A DNA stretch of 40,777 nucleotides from Chloroflexota bacterium. Lineage in GTDB: Bacteria > Chloroflexota > Anaerolineae > CG2-30-64-16. This document shows positions 25,725-33,517 of this stretch, one piece after another. The notes under the pieces are model-generated. The model worked only from the letters and a program-made list of their open reading frames with translations, was not told the origin of the DNA and did no database searches. Each line of letters opens with the position of its first letter. Positions within the stretch are counted from its first letter, which is position 1. The translations under genes were made by a program, and so were the position numbers. The stretch spans positions 1 to 40,777 of the forward strand of contig JAKPQT010000175.1 of NCBI GenBank assembly GCA_029555885.1, read 5' to 3'.

Positions 25725-26958
25725 CGTATTGCTTATCGCCAGGAACGAGTACGCGCGCATGGTGCAGCGCCGCTCGTTCATCCTGGCGACCCTCGGTGTG
25801 CCGCTGCTCATCCTCGGCGTGATGGGCATCAGCATCCTCCTGGGCGAGCGCAGCGACCGGACCGATCCCCGGCCAGTCGGCTTCGTGGACCTGGCCGGCG
25901 CGTATCCATCGCTGCCGCCCCGACAGGCGTATGCTGACGACGATGACGTTGAGGTGCGCACTTTCGCTGACGTTGAGGCGGCGCGCGCCGCGCTCGCGGC
26001 GGGCGAAATCCAGGCCTACTACACCATCCCGCAAGACTATGACACGAACCGCCGGGTGCAGGTGCAATACTGGGAGGATTCGCCTTCCTCCGAAGTAAAC
26101 TCCCTGTTCACGCGCCTCCTGCGCGCCTCGCTCGTGCAGGGTCAGCCGGAGGACGTCCGGGCGCAACTGCTGCGCGGGATCGATTTCGAGGCCCGGATGG
26201 TCAAGGGCGGCCGGCCGGTCAAGGGCGGCGGCCCGGCGGATTTCATCTTCGCGCTCGTCCTGGGCATGTTCTTCGTGTTCGTCGTCATGGGCTCCGGCGG
26301 CTACCTGCTCCAGGCTGTCAGCACGGAGAAGGAAAACCGGACCGTCGAGATCATGTTCACGTCGGTCTCGCCGGTGCAGCTCATCACGGGCAAGGCGCTC
26401 GGCCTGATGGCCGTCGCGCTGACGCAGATCGGTCTGTGGGTGCTGACGCTGCTCGTTGCGGCGGTGGTTGCATCGCGCTTCACTGACTTTCTCGACGACC
26501 TCGCGATCCCGTGGGCGCTGGCCGGCGTCATGCTGCTCTACTTTCTGCCGACCTACGCGCTGGTCGCCGGGCTGATGATCACCATCGGCAGCATCTTCAC
26601 CGACCTGCAGCAGAGCCAGCAGATTTCCGGCATTGTCAATCTCGTTTTCATGGTGCCGGTCTTCTTCCTGATACTGGTCTTCACCAACCCGAACAGCCCG
26701 CTGATGGTGGCCCTGACCCTCATCCCCACCACCGCGTTCCTGACGGTCGCGATGCGCTGGGCCACGACGACCATCCCCGCCTGGCAGCTCATCGTCAGCT
26801 GGTCGGGTGTCGTGCTCACCGCCGCGTTCAGCGTCTGGACTGCGGCGAAAGTCTTCCGCGTCGGCATGTTGCAATACGGCCAGAACATCGATATCCGCCG
26901 GCTCCTGGGCATCATCACGGCGCGGGGCGCAGGGGTCCCTGGGGGGCGCAATGCGTAA
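25717..26958 (+). CDS. ABC-2 type permease (NatB-like), first of two
   Basis: A 413-aa membrane subunit. One N-terminal TM segment (SFILATLGVPLLILGVMGISILL) is followed by a large extracytoplasmic domain of about 150 residues (VDLAGAYPSLPPRQAYADDDDVEVRTF ... LAAGEIQAYYTIP), then about five TM segments starting at ADFIFALVLGMFFVFVVMGSGGYLL. The cytoplasmic segment STEKENRTVEIMFTSVSPVQLITGK is the ABC-2/NatB coupling motif. This is the ABC2_membrane_3 architecture. It overlaps the ATPase gene upstream and the second permease downstream by 8 bases each. It is clearly paralogous to the next gene (shared LAAGEI-x-x-YY and EKENRT motifs), suggesting a heterodimeric transporter. Confidence 0.92.
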   Translation: MHNVLLIARNEYARMVQRRSFILATLGVPLLILGVMGISILLGERSDRTDPRPVGFVDLAGAYPSLPPRQAYADDDDVEVRTFADVEAARAALAAGEIQAYYTIPQDYDTNRRVQVQYWEDSPSSEVNSLFTRLLRASLVQGQPEDVRAQLLRGIDFEARMVKGGRPVKGGGPADFIFALVLGMFFVFVVMGSGGYLLQAVSTEKENRTVEIMFTSVSPVQLITGKALGLMAVALTQIGLWVLTLLVAAVVASRFTDFLDDLAIPWALAGVMLLYFLPTYALVAGLMITIGSIFTDLQQSQQISGIVNLVFMVPVFFLILVFTNPNSPLMVALTLIPTTAFLTVAMRWATTTIPAWQLIVSWSGVVLTAAFSVWTAAKVFRVGMLQYGQNIDIRRLLGIITARGAGVPGGRNA

Positions 26959-28186
26959 CATCCTGCTGGTCATCAAACACGAGATCCTGACAACCATCGG
27001 CAAGCCGTCTTTCTGGTTCATGACGCTGATCTTCCCGGTCATGATCATGGGCTTCAGCCTGCTGCCGACGCTGATGGCAGAGACGGCCATCGACAATCCC
27101 TCTGCACTCCCCTCGATCATGCAGGCGGGAGTGCAGACCATCGGCTATGTGGACCAGGCCGGCCTCATCCGCCAGTTCCCGCCCGGCTTTCCTGCGGACA
27201 GCGTGCAGGCGTTCCCAGATGAAGGCGCGGCCCTGGCCGCGCTGGCCGCAGGCGAGATTGCCCAGTACTACGTGCTGCCTCCGGCGCTGCTGCAGGACGG
27301 CAAGGCCACGGTCGTCGCAGACCAGACCGCGCCCATGGCGGGCATCGGGCCGGGCCGCACGATCGAATACCTGGTCAACTACAACCTGACCGGCGACGAC
27401 CGGCTGGCCCGGCTGGTGATGGACCCGTTAGGCTCGCTGGAGGCCGAGGCGCTTTCGCCGGACGTCCGTTCGGGCGGCGGCGGTTTCTCCGGCTTCGGCA
27501 TCTCGTTCGTGGTGATGTTCGTGCTCTTCTTTGTCATTACGATGAGTGCGGGGTACATGCTGCAAAGCGTGGCAAAGGAGAAGGAGAACCGCACCGCGGA
27601 GGTCCTGCTGATGAGCCTGCGGCCGCGCGAACTGATGCTCGGTAAGGTGCTCGGGTTGGGTCTCGTGGCCCTGGTTCAGATGGGCATCTGGATTGGCGGC
27701 GGCGTGCTCCTGTTGGGCAGCGGCCTTGCGATCACCAGTATGCTGGCCGGCCAGCCCTTGCCGCTGAGCCTGCTCTTCTGGGCCGTTGCCTACTTCCTGC
27801 TGGGCTATCTCATCTACGCGGCGATGCTCGGCGCGCTCGGCGCGCTCGCGCCCACCATGCGGGAGGGCTCGCAGTTTACGTTCGCAATCCTGCTGCCGCT
27901 GTTGGTGCCGCTCTGGTTCAACTCGGTGTTTATGAACGAGCCGAACGGGGTCATGGCGACCGTGCTCAGCCTCTTCCCGCTGACTGCACCCACGTCGATG
28001 GTCACGCGCATGGCCGCGACCGCCGTCCCGCTCTGGCAGCCGGTCGTCGGCATCATCCTGCTGCTCGTCACCGCGTACGGCCTCGTCCTGCTCTCCGCCC
28101 GCTTCTTCCGCGCGGACACCCTCCTCTCGAGCGACAGCCTGAGCTGGGGCCGCATCCGGCGCGAGCTGCGGGGCAGTAGGGGTTGA
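26951..28186 (+). CDS. ABC-2 type permease (NatB-like), second of two
   Basis: A 411-aa membrane subunit with the same layout as its upstream neighbour: one TM segment (FWFMTLIFPVMIMGFSLLPTLM), an external domain (TIGYVDQAGLIRQFPPGFP ... LAALAAGEIAQYYVLPPALLQDG), and a C-terminal membrane bundle beginning GISFVVMFVLFFVITMSAGYMLQ. The coupling motif is AKEKENRTAEVLLMSLRPRELMLGKVLG. The start at 26951 is fixed by the 8-base overlap with the first permease; an upstream in-frame extension would cover that gene and is rejected. After its stop the word-repeat hairpin 28180-28262 begins at once. Confidence 0.92.
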   Translation: MRNILLVIKHEILTTIGKPSFWFMTLIFPVMIMGFSLLPTLMAETAIDNPSALPSIMQAGVQTIGYVDQAGLIRQFPPGFPADSVQAFPDEGAALAALAAGEIAQYYVLPPALLQDGKATVVADQTAPMAGIGPGRTIEYLVNYNLTGDDRLARLVMDPLGSLEAEALSPDVRSGGGGFSGFGISFVVMFVLFFVITMSAGYMLQSVAKEKENRTAEVLLMSLRPRELMLGKVLGLGLVALVQMGIWIGGGVLLLGSGLAITSMLAGQPLPLSLLFWAVAYFLLGYLIYAAMLGALGALAPTMREGSQFTFAILLPLLVPLWFNSVFMNEPNGVMATVLSLFPLTAPTSMVTRMAATAVPLWQPVVGIILLLVTAYGLVLLSARFFRADTLLSSDSLSWGRIRRELRGSRG

Positions 28187-28262
28187 AGGTTCGAAGGTTG
28201 AAGGTTGCAGGTTCGCCAGGCAACTTTCAACCTTCAACCTGCGAACCTGCAACTTTCAGACC
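28180..28262. repeat. GGTTGAA word-repeat hairpin
   Basis: GGGGTTGAAGGTTCGAAGGT and GAAGGTTGCAGGTTCG, followed by the complementary CAACTTTCAACCTTCAACC and GCGAACCTGCAACTTTC. The tract folds into an imperfect hairpin spanning the convergent stops of the permease and DUF192 genes, and overlaps both coding ends by a few bases. Confidence 0.7.
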
Positions 28263-28624
28263 TGCAACGGCGTGATCTCCAACCTGTCTCCCACCGCGCA
28301 CTCAGCGCCCAGTGCCCCGGCCGGCAGTTCGACCACGTACCGCACCTTCTTGTAGAACCGCCCCAGCCGCCACGGCTTGAGGTTGCGGTCGATGCCCACG
28401 ATGACGTCATCCTTATTGACATAAAGCACGTCGATCGCAAAGCGCATGAAGTGGGTGTGGATGGAGGAGGAGGGAGTGATGAGCAGCGCCTCGCCCCTGG
28501 GCAGCGCCGGCTTGCCCATCAGCCCCACGAAGCTCGCCCACGGCGTATCCGCCACGCCCGCGCGCTCCGCGATAACCGTTCCCCGGGTTGCGTTGGTGAT
28601 TCGTATGGGTGGGCGTGTGGACAT
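28256..28624 (-). CDS. DUF192 family protein
   Basis: A 122-aa protein of the DUF192 family, a small beta-barrel-like domain of unknown function common in bacteria and archaea. Diagnostic parts are ERAGVADTPWASFVGLMGKPALPRGEALLI (the 'R-x-x-GLM' region), the conserved SSSIHTHFMRFAIDVLYVNKDDVIVGI, and the end YVVELPAGALGAECAVGDRLEI. There is no signal peptide, although many family members are exported, so this one is probably cytosolic. The start at 28624 follows CGGAGA. It is flanked on both sides by GGTTGAA word tracts and is convergent with the exporter operon. Confidence 0.92.
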   Translation of the reverse strand: MSTRPPIRITNATRGTVIAERAGVADTPWASFVGLMGKPALPRGEALLITPSSSIHTHFMRFAIDVLYVNKDDVIVGIDRNLKPWRLGRFYKKVRYVVELPAGALGAECAVGDRLEITPLQV

Positions 28625-28628
28625 GGAC

Positions 28629-28747
28629 TCTCCGGGTTACAGGTTAGCAGGTTAGCAGGTTGAACGTTACGGAGTTGCATGTTGAAAGGTTGAAGGTGGA
28701 AAGTTATCTGGCGAACCTGCAACCTTCAACCTTCTAACTTTCAACCG
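28629..28747. repeat. GGTTGAA/GGTTAGCA word-repeat tract
   Basis: Words GGTTACAGGTTAGCAGGTTA, GTTGAACG, GTTGAAAGGTTGAAGG and then the complementary CCTGCAACCTTCAACC and CTTTCAACCG form an imperfect hairpin between the DUF192 start and the end of the prepilin-peptidase fragment. It shares its word with 28180 and 32785. Confidence 0.7.
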
Positions 28748-29003
28748 TTCATCGCCATCGCAACGATCGCACCCGCCGCCAGATACGGCGCATACGCGAT
28801 ATAGTTCTTTAGCCCCGCGCGCCGGGTGAGCAGCAGGACCAGTGCGCCCACGCCCCCGAGCAGGATGCCGATCAGCAGCGCGGTCAGCACGGCCGGGAAG
28901 CCCGTCATCAGCCCGATGACCGCGGCCAGCTTGATGTCCCCCGCGCCCATCTTGCCCCGGCTGACCAGCCCGGCCAGCAGGAACAGCGCCACCCCGTCAA
29001 CCG
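28741..29003 (-). pseudogene. C-terminal fragment of a prepilin peptidase (A24 family)
   Basis: About 85 residues matching the end of type IV prepilin peptidases: FLLAGLVSRGKMGAGDIKLA holds the second catalytic Asp in the G-x-G-D motif, followed by AVIGLMTGFPAVLTALLIGI and the last membrane segments (YIAYAPYLAAGAIVAMAMNG). The methylation domain and first catalytic Asp are missing. Upstream of about 29003 the DNA belongs to a PAS/GAF sensor gene read in another frame, so the fragment has no start of its own. It looks like the result of a deletion between two genes, or of an assembly join. Confidence 0.8.
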
Positions 29004-30391
29004 CGCCGCGGCGCGATTCATGCGCACCACACGGCCCCCCGCATCGAGCACGACCAGCCCATCCGCCGTGTTTTCGATGACCTGCTCGGCCCGCTCGCGC
29101 TCGTACCGGACGGCAGCCAGCAGCGCCGCATTCTCCAGCGCGACGCCCAGGTGCTCCGCCAGGGTCGCGAGCACCTGCACGTCGTATGGCTCGAACGCGC
29201 CCTGCGGCCCCTCCACCAACAGCGCACCGAGCGACAGCTCCCCCGCCGGATGGGCGCCAGCAGCCGTTCGCCCCTCGTCGCCTCTGCCGGTTCCCTGATC
29301 GCCGCGGGCAGCGCCGCGCCGCGTTGGAGGATCGCACGCAGCGCCGGCGTCACAGCCCGCCCCGCAGCTTCACACGCCGGCGGCTCCGGCCCTGAGGTGA
29401 CGAGGATGGCGCTTGTTCCCGCGGCCGTCACGAGCCGCGCATAGCTCAACCCCTTTTCGGCGATGGTCTGCCGGTCAAGCCGGCTGTTCAGGTCCCGCGC
29501 CGCCCGCTCGATTGCCGTAAGCCGGGAGGCCAGTCGCTGGAGCGAGCGCTCCGTGACCGCAAAAGCCCCTGCCTGGGTCAGTGCTGCGCCGGCCGCCTCT
29601 GCCAGCGCGTCCAACCGCGCGAGATCGATGGCCGAGAATCGTGCGGGCCGGCGGTCCAGCAGCACCAGCAGCCCCTGCAGCATGCCATCGAGTCCCCATA
29701 GCGGCAGTGACATCACCGAGCGGATGTCGCTGCGGCCCGCAAAGCGCGGGTCTGCGTCCAGGTCGTCGATCACCACCTGCCTGGCCTGCTTCACAAGCCA
29801 CGCCGCCAGGGAGAGCTGCGCATCCGGCAGGTTGGCGGATAGTGGAAGTGCGCGGTCCTCAGCCAGCAGGTGCCAGCCATCGGCATCCTCGCCCCGCAGC
29901 AGCAGCGCCGCATCGTGTGCATAGGCGTCGCGCTGAGCTTCCTGTCGGACAAATGCCGCTACTTCCGCCAGGCTGTGTGCGCGGTCCAGTAGCTGGCGGC
30001 GATCCTCCGCTCGGTCGCGCAGGGCCTCGCGGCTGCGCCGCCCTTCTGCGATGCCCGCAAACACGATGGCCACCGCAACGAGGAAGAGCGTGGCCGCGAT
30101 GGCCTCCGGCTGCTGCTCCGTCAGCCCCCCGGCCGTGATGGCCCAGGCCGCCTCCCATAGATACAGCAGGCCGAACCCCGCAGCATAGGCCAGCCCCGGC
30201 AGCAGGCCCCGGCGCCGGTATGCGGCCAGGGCCACCGGCAGGAACGCCAGCAGACGGAACGGCTGCCGCGTCTCTACGTCCAGTTGCATGCTGGCAATAT
30301 ATACGCCCAGGGCCAGTGCGGCCAGCACCGGTGCGGCCAGCCTGAACCCCTCCCGCAGGGCCCGGCCAAACGGGTAAGTCGGCGCGGTCAT
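28985..30391 (-). pseudogene. Membrane GAF-GAF-PAS sensor protein, frameshifted and 3'-truncated
   Basis: A sensor protein of the signal-transduction type. The N-terminal membrane region of about 115 residues has four or more segments (VLAALALGVYIASM, LLAFLPVALAAY, LAYAAGFGLLYLW, TLFLVAVAIVFAGI). A coiled stretch and a GAF domain follow (QVVIDDLDADPRFAGRSDIRSVMSLPLW), then a second GAF-like region. Near 29240-29249 (a C/G-run) one base appears missing: the true continuation LSLGALLVEGPQGAFEPYD ... LAEHLGVALENAALL is in another frame. A PAS start ENTADGLVVLDAGGRVVRMN ... ARLTGW then breaks off into the prepilin-peptidase fragment. Any kinase or cyclase output domain is lost. The start overlaps the CPBP gene stop (ATGA). 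Confidence 0.8.
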
Positions 30392-31329
30392 CGCAGCATC
30401 CCCGCGGCAAACAGGTGGTACACGACGTTCATCGCCAGCGAGGGCCAGATGCTGCCGTGGTAGTTGCGTAGTCCCGTCGCCATGAGCGCAAAAACCGCTT
30501 CATATGCCAGCAGGAGCAGCCACAGCGCCGGGTCGGCGGCGCCGAACGTGCTGGCCGAATGGACCAGTACATTGAGTGCCACGATAAAGGTGATGATCCG
30601 CGCCGCGCGCACCGGTTGCCCTCGGCTCAGCAGCCCGAACAGCAGCCCGCGGAACGTCAATTCCTGTCCAGCCGCGTACACCCCCAGCGCAAACAGGAGG
30701 CTCCATCCGAGCGCGGGCAGCCCTGGCGCCTGCAGCGGCAGCCTGAGCGGCGCACTGGCCACCACTGCGGTCAGGTGCAGCCCCAGGGTCGCGCCGAGCG
30801 CCAGCCCGATGGCTACCTGGTGCAGAACCTCGCTGCCCTGCCCCAGTCCCAGCCCGGCCAGGAATCCCGGCCGGTCGCGGCCGAGCCAATACAGCCCGCC
30901 CCACGTCGCCAATGGACTGAGGAGCGCCAGATAGGGCGGCCAGTGGGGCAGGGCCAGCCAGGCAGGTGTGCGCAGGGCCGCCGGGGTGGAGAGCAGCGCC
31001 ACCGCCGCAGCCGCCACGATGCCGGCCAGTGCCGGCCAGCGCTGCCGGTCCCCGACATCGAGCCGCCACAGGCTCGCCCAGAGCGGAAAACAAACGAACG
31101 CGAGGGTGAAAAGGATCGTTTCAGCCAGTCGCGCCGCGCCGGCATCTCCGTCGAGCGCGCTGAGCAGTGCCGCGAGCAGGCCAACGCCGATGACCACGAG
31201 TTGGAGCACGATCCGCAGCCGCGCGTCGCGCGCTCGTGCGCGCCTCTCGACGGCCTCCCAGTCGGGGTGAACCGTGACCTGGAGCAGTGAGGTGGGTATA
31301 AGGTGCCTCCATTTTTCCCGCTGGCTCAA
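30388..31329 (-). CDS. CPBP-family intramembrane protease-like protein
   Basis: A 313-aa polytopic membrane protein with about eight hydrophobic segments. The C-terminal part is a CPBP (Abi) domain: AAGQELTFRGLLFGLL corresponds to the EExxxR motif 1 but has Gln in place of the first Glu, ALNVLVHSASTFG to the F/N-x-x-x-H motif, and LAMNVVYHLF to the last conserved helix. Family members are glutamic intramembrane proteases or prenyl-protein processing-like enzymes. The missing first Glu makes activity uncertain. It starts at TTG 31329, overlapping the DUF362 stop codon, and its own stop overlaps the next start (ATGA), so it is translationally coupled on both sides. Confidence 0.8.
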   Translation of the reverse strand: MSQREKWRHLIPTSLLQVTVHPDWEAVERRARARDARLRIVLQLVVIGVGLLAALLSALDGDAGAARLAETILFTLAFVCFPLWASLWRLDVGDRQRWPALAGIVAAAAVALLSTPAALRTPAWLALPHWPPYLALLSPLATWGGLYWLGRDRPGFLAGLGLGQGSEVLHQVAIGLALGATLGLHLTAVVASAPLRLPLQAPGLPALGWSLLFALGVYAAGQELTFRGLLFGLLSRGQPVRAARIITFIVALNVLVHSASTFGAADPALWLLLLAYEAVFALMATGLRNYHGSIWPSLAMNVVYHLFAAGMLR

Positions 31330-32384
31330 CCCGCGTCCATGGACGGCGGCGCCGCATAGGGTCGCACCACGCTATCGACCGCCGCCCCGCGCACCTCCAG
31401 CCGCTCGACCTGCCCGACCCCGGCCCAGCCGGCCAGCCGGACATGATCTCCCGCAACCTGCGGGATGTCCATCGCCTGCATGCACACGGCATCCACCGCC
31501 GCCGCGTCGGCCCCCACGGCCAGTACCCCATGCATTACCGGCTGGCCGAACAACGGCCCGTCGCCCTCCATGCCGGTGATGCCATCCACCACGGCCACGA
31601 CAGTCGCCACGCTCTGGTGCAGTCCCAGGATGCTCAACGGGATGCCGTTGACGTGCAGCATATTCTTCGGCCAGCCGTAGCGTGCGCCCGGCACGACGCC
31701 GAACAGGTTCTTGAGGCTCAGCGAGACGCCCGCCCAGTGATGCGTCTTCATCTTGGGCACCGACACGATCAGGTCGGCCTCGCGCACGTGACGGGGCAGC
31801 CATAGCTCGCGCTCGTGGAGGAACCACCCGTCGCGCGCCGGCACGGGCGCCGGATCATCGTAGTTCAGATCGATGAACGGCACGCGGCGCTCGGCCAGCC
31901 GGGGTGCCAGCCCGCCCGCCTCGGCCACGGGTCGTGTCTCGCGGCGGAACCCTGACCCGTCGCCCACCGCGACCTCCCCTGCGCCGAGCTCCCGCAGCAG
32001 ATCCACTACCGCAACGACCACCTCCGGCGCAGTCGTGATGGGGTAACCCTCGATGAAATCGATCAGGTTCGGCTTGACGAGCACTCGTTTGCCCGCGACA
32101 TCGGGCATCGCCGCGGCCGCCCACTGCTCCCGCAGGCAGCCCAGCACATCGTCGCGGTAAGACGCGCACCGCCCCAGAGCCACGACCGCCGGCGCTCCCG
32201 CACGGCGCACTTGCGCCCCGCGCAGCATCCAGCGGTAGAAGTGGTACGGGCCGACCGGCTCGGTGACCTTGAAGACTGCCGCCGTGCTCAGGCCGATGCC
32301 GCCCCACAGCGCCAGCCGGATGAACCTCCGCCGCGACAGGCGGCGCTGTGCCGGCGATGCGGCTGCGGTTTCTTTGTCGCTCAT
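31326..32384 (-). CDS. DUF362 domain protein with Tat signal
   Basis: A 352-aa exported or membrane-anchored DUF362 protein. The N-terminus contains RRLSRRRFIRLALWGGIGLS, a twin-arginine motif with a hydrophobic stretch. The DUF362 domain shows VLVKPNLIDFIEGYPITTAPEVV, VAVGDGSGF, VSVPKMKTHHWAGVSLSLKNLFG and GVLAVGADAAAVDAVCMQAMDI. DUF362 proteins are frequently iron-sulphur associated, but no CxxCxxC cluster motif is present here. The function is unknown. The start at 32384 overlaps the stop of an upstream coding remnant (ATGA) and has a weak ribosome site, consistent with coupling. First intact gene of the minus-strand operon. Confidence 0.88.
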   Translation of the reverse strand: MSDKETAAASPAQRRLSRRRFIRLALWGGIGLSTAAVFKVTEPVGPYHFYRWMLRGAQVRRAGAPAVVALGRCASYRDDVLGCLREQWAAAAMPDVAGKRVLVKPNLIDFIEGYPITTAPEVVVAVVDLLRELGAGEVAVGDGSGFRRETRPVAEAGGLAPRLAERRVPFIDLNYDDPAPVPARDGWFLHERELWLPRHVREADLIVSVPKMKTHHWAGVSLSLKNLFGVVPGARYGWPKNMLHVNGIPLSILGLHQSVATVVAVVDGITGMEGDGPLFGQPVMHGVLAVGADAAAVDAVCMQAMDIPQVAGDHVRLAGWAGVGQVERLEVRGAAVDSVVRPYAAPPSMDAG

Positions 32385-32515
32385 CGCAGGGTACCCGCGC
32401 CCGACAGCAGCGCCAGGGCCGTCAGGTAAGGACTCCCCTCCCAACTGCCATCCCCGCGCTGCCGGGCCGCGAGGCGAGCTTCGGGCTCGGCGTCCGTGTC
32501 CCTAGTGTAAGCCGA
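32381..32515 (-). pseudogene. Remnant of a prenyltransferase/squalene-oxidase-repeat gene
   Basis: Translating the minus strand from about 32515 gives AYTRDTDAEPEARLAARQ followed by RGDGSWEGSPYLTALALLSG and AGTLR, ending at TGA that overlaps the DUF362 start codon (ATGA). 'DGSWEGSPYLTALALL' matches the QW-type repeat of prenyltransferase/squalene cyclase proteins. A TGA in the same frame lies just upstream and there is no start codon, so only the last 45 or so codons survive. The 4-base overlap suggests it was once the first gene of this operon. The remaining part of the gap up to 32846 contains a REP-like hairpin, a promoter and a word tract. Confidence 0.55.
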
Positions 32516-32582
32516 CTTTCACCGGTGGTCAACTGCTGCCTCACGCGCGGGCGGCTTTCACAGTGGATGCAGAAGTGAATCA

Positions 32583-32620
32583 CCCTGGGCGGAGCGACCG
32601 CAGGGAGCGCAGTCGAAGGG
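32583..32620. repeat. REP-like hairpin (CCCTGGGCGGAG ... GCAGTCGAAGGG)
   Basis: CCCT/AGGG ends with the words GGGCGGAGCG and GCGCAGTCGAAGG, and an inner CGACCG/CAGGGAGCG part. It is the same word pair as at 8150-8205 and 18275-18320. A half copy, CTGAGCCTGTCGAG, overlaps the stop codon at 33329-33342. Confidence 0.6.
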
Positions 32621-32710
32621 GGGCCTCAGTGTAGTACGCCCCTCGCGCGTTAATCCCTGTCAGCCCATTGGCACGCTCAACACGCCCCAGAAGTAGCAAT
32701 ATCCACTATT

Positions 32711-32739
32711 GCATCGAACGCCCGTTCGGTGTATAATAC
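32711..32739 (+). promoter_or_regulatory. Sigma70 promoter with LexA-like operator in the spacer
   Basis: TTGCAT (32711-32716), 17 bases, TATAAT (32734-32739). The spacer contains CGAAC-GCCC-GTTCG (32717-32730), a perfect palindrome matching the Gram-positive-type SOS box core GAAC-N4-GTTC with the flanking C and G. Same layout as at 11086-11114. The expected leader is about 100 bases long and includes a word-repeat tract. Confidence 0.78.
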
Positions 32740-32784
32740 AGATGAAACAGCAACAGCGACGTCATCTGTGAATTAGCCAGGCGC

Positions 32785-32816
32785 AATCTTCAACCTTCAA
32801 CCTTCGACCCGCACCC
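32785..32816. repeat. CTTCAAC word tract in a 5' leader
   Basis: CAATCTTCAACCTTCAACC, CTTCGACCCG and similar words lie between the promoter at 32711 and the start codon at 32847. They are the complement of the GGTTGAA word at 28180 and 28629. Confidence 0.6.
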
Positions 32817-32846
32817 TCAACATTCACCCCCGGAAAGGACCCGACC

Positions 32847-33332
32847 ATGAACGCACAGCGCCGCACCTACTCCCCCGAAGTCAAAGAAGCCGTCCGCCTC
32901 GGCCTGCTGACCGGCCAGTCTATGGCCGACCTTGCAACCACGTACAACGTCCCCCTGAGCACCGTCAAGAGCTGGAAGGCCCGGGGCTTCGGTCATCCCG
33001 CGTCGATCCCCGCCGGCCAGCCTGCTGAGCCGGACCCTGCTCGCCTTCCACCACCGGCCGCGCGGATCAGCCGCGAGATTGGTGAGCAGATGGTGAGTTA
33101 CATCATGGAGGCCATCCATGCCCTGCGCGCCCAGATGAACGTGATCGGCGATGAAACCTGGCTCCGCCAGCAGCGCGCCTCCGAGATTGCCATCCTCTAC
33201 CGGACCCTTGCGGACAAGGTCGTCGAGCTGCTCGCCGCGATCGAAGCCGGCGTCGAGCAGGAGGCTGCGCAGGAGAACCTGTCCCTGGAAGATGTCGCCC
33301 AGGCAGCGGCCGCCATCCCGCGCCCCTACTGA
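32847..33332 (+). CDS. Small HTH protein under LexA-like control
   Basis: A 161-aa protein. Residues 1-50 (RRTYSPEVKEAVRLGLLTGQ, then SMADLATTYNVPLSTVKSWKARG) form a helix-turn-helix like those of transposase (IS3/Tc) or phage terminase small subunits. A proline-rich linker (about 53-77) is followed by helical segments (ISREIGEQMVSYIMEAIHAL, then LYRTLADKVVELLAAIEAGVEQEAAQENLSLEDV) that look suited to oligomerisation. It is not a complete transposase and no large terminase or integrase follows. The ATG at 32847 follows GGAAAGGA. It has a consensus -10 with a GAAC-N4-GTTC operator, so DNA-damage control is likely. A domesticated phage or transposon gene is one reading. Confidence 0.8.
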   Translation: MNAQRRTYSPEVKEAVRLGLLTGQSMADLATTYNVPLSTVKSWKARGFGHPASIPAGQPAEPDPARLPPPAARISREIGEQMVSYIMEAIHALRAQMNVIGDETWLRQQRASEIAILYRTLADKVVELLAAIEAGVEQEAAQENLSLEDVAQAAAAIPRPY

Positions 33333-33356
33333 GCCTGTCGAGCGTCCGCCCGTCCC

Positions 33357-33492
33357 CGGACGCAGAGACGCAAAAAGCTGCACCGGACGCAAAGGACGCA
33401 ACCACCCGTAATTCGGACGCAACAGATGCAAAAGACGCACAGGATCGAGATGTGACGCTCTGTACAAATCTTCAATCTGCAATCTGAAATTC
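33357..33492. repeat. Two adjacent word tracts (GGACGCAAA, then GATTGAA complement)
   Basis: 33357-33442 repeats GGACGCA/GACGCAAA words (GGACGCAGAGACGCAAAAAG, GGACGCAAAGGACGCAACC, GGACGCAACAGATGCAAAAG). 33464-33492 is AATCTTCAATCTGCAATCTG, the complement of the GATTGAAGATT word. Both lie in the 185-bp gap before the O-antigen-ligase-like gene. Confidence 0.65.
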
Positions 33493-33517
33493 GGAACAAT
33501 CCCGCATTAGGAGTATA

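Noticed and set aside
28180..28262. Word-repeat tracts as CRISPR or iteron origins
   Set aside because: Units are 6-8 bp, contiguous and degenerate, with no spacers; no rep or dnaA gene and no DnaA boxes were recognised.
32847..33332. HTH protein as evidence of a prophage
   Set aside because: No large terminase, capsid, portal, integrase or lysis gene in the neighbourhood.
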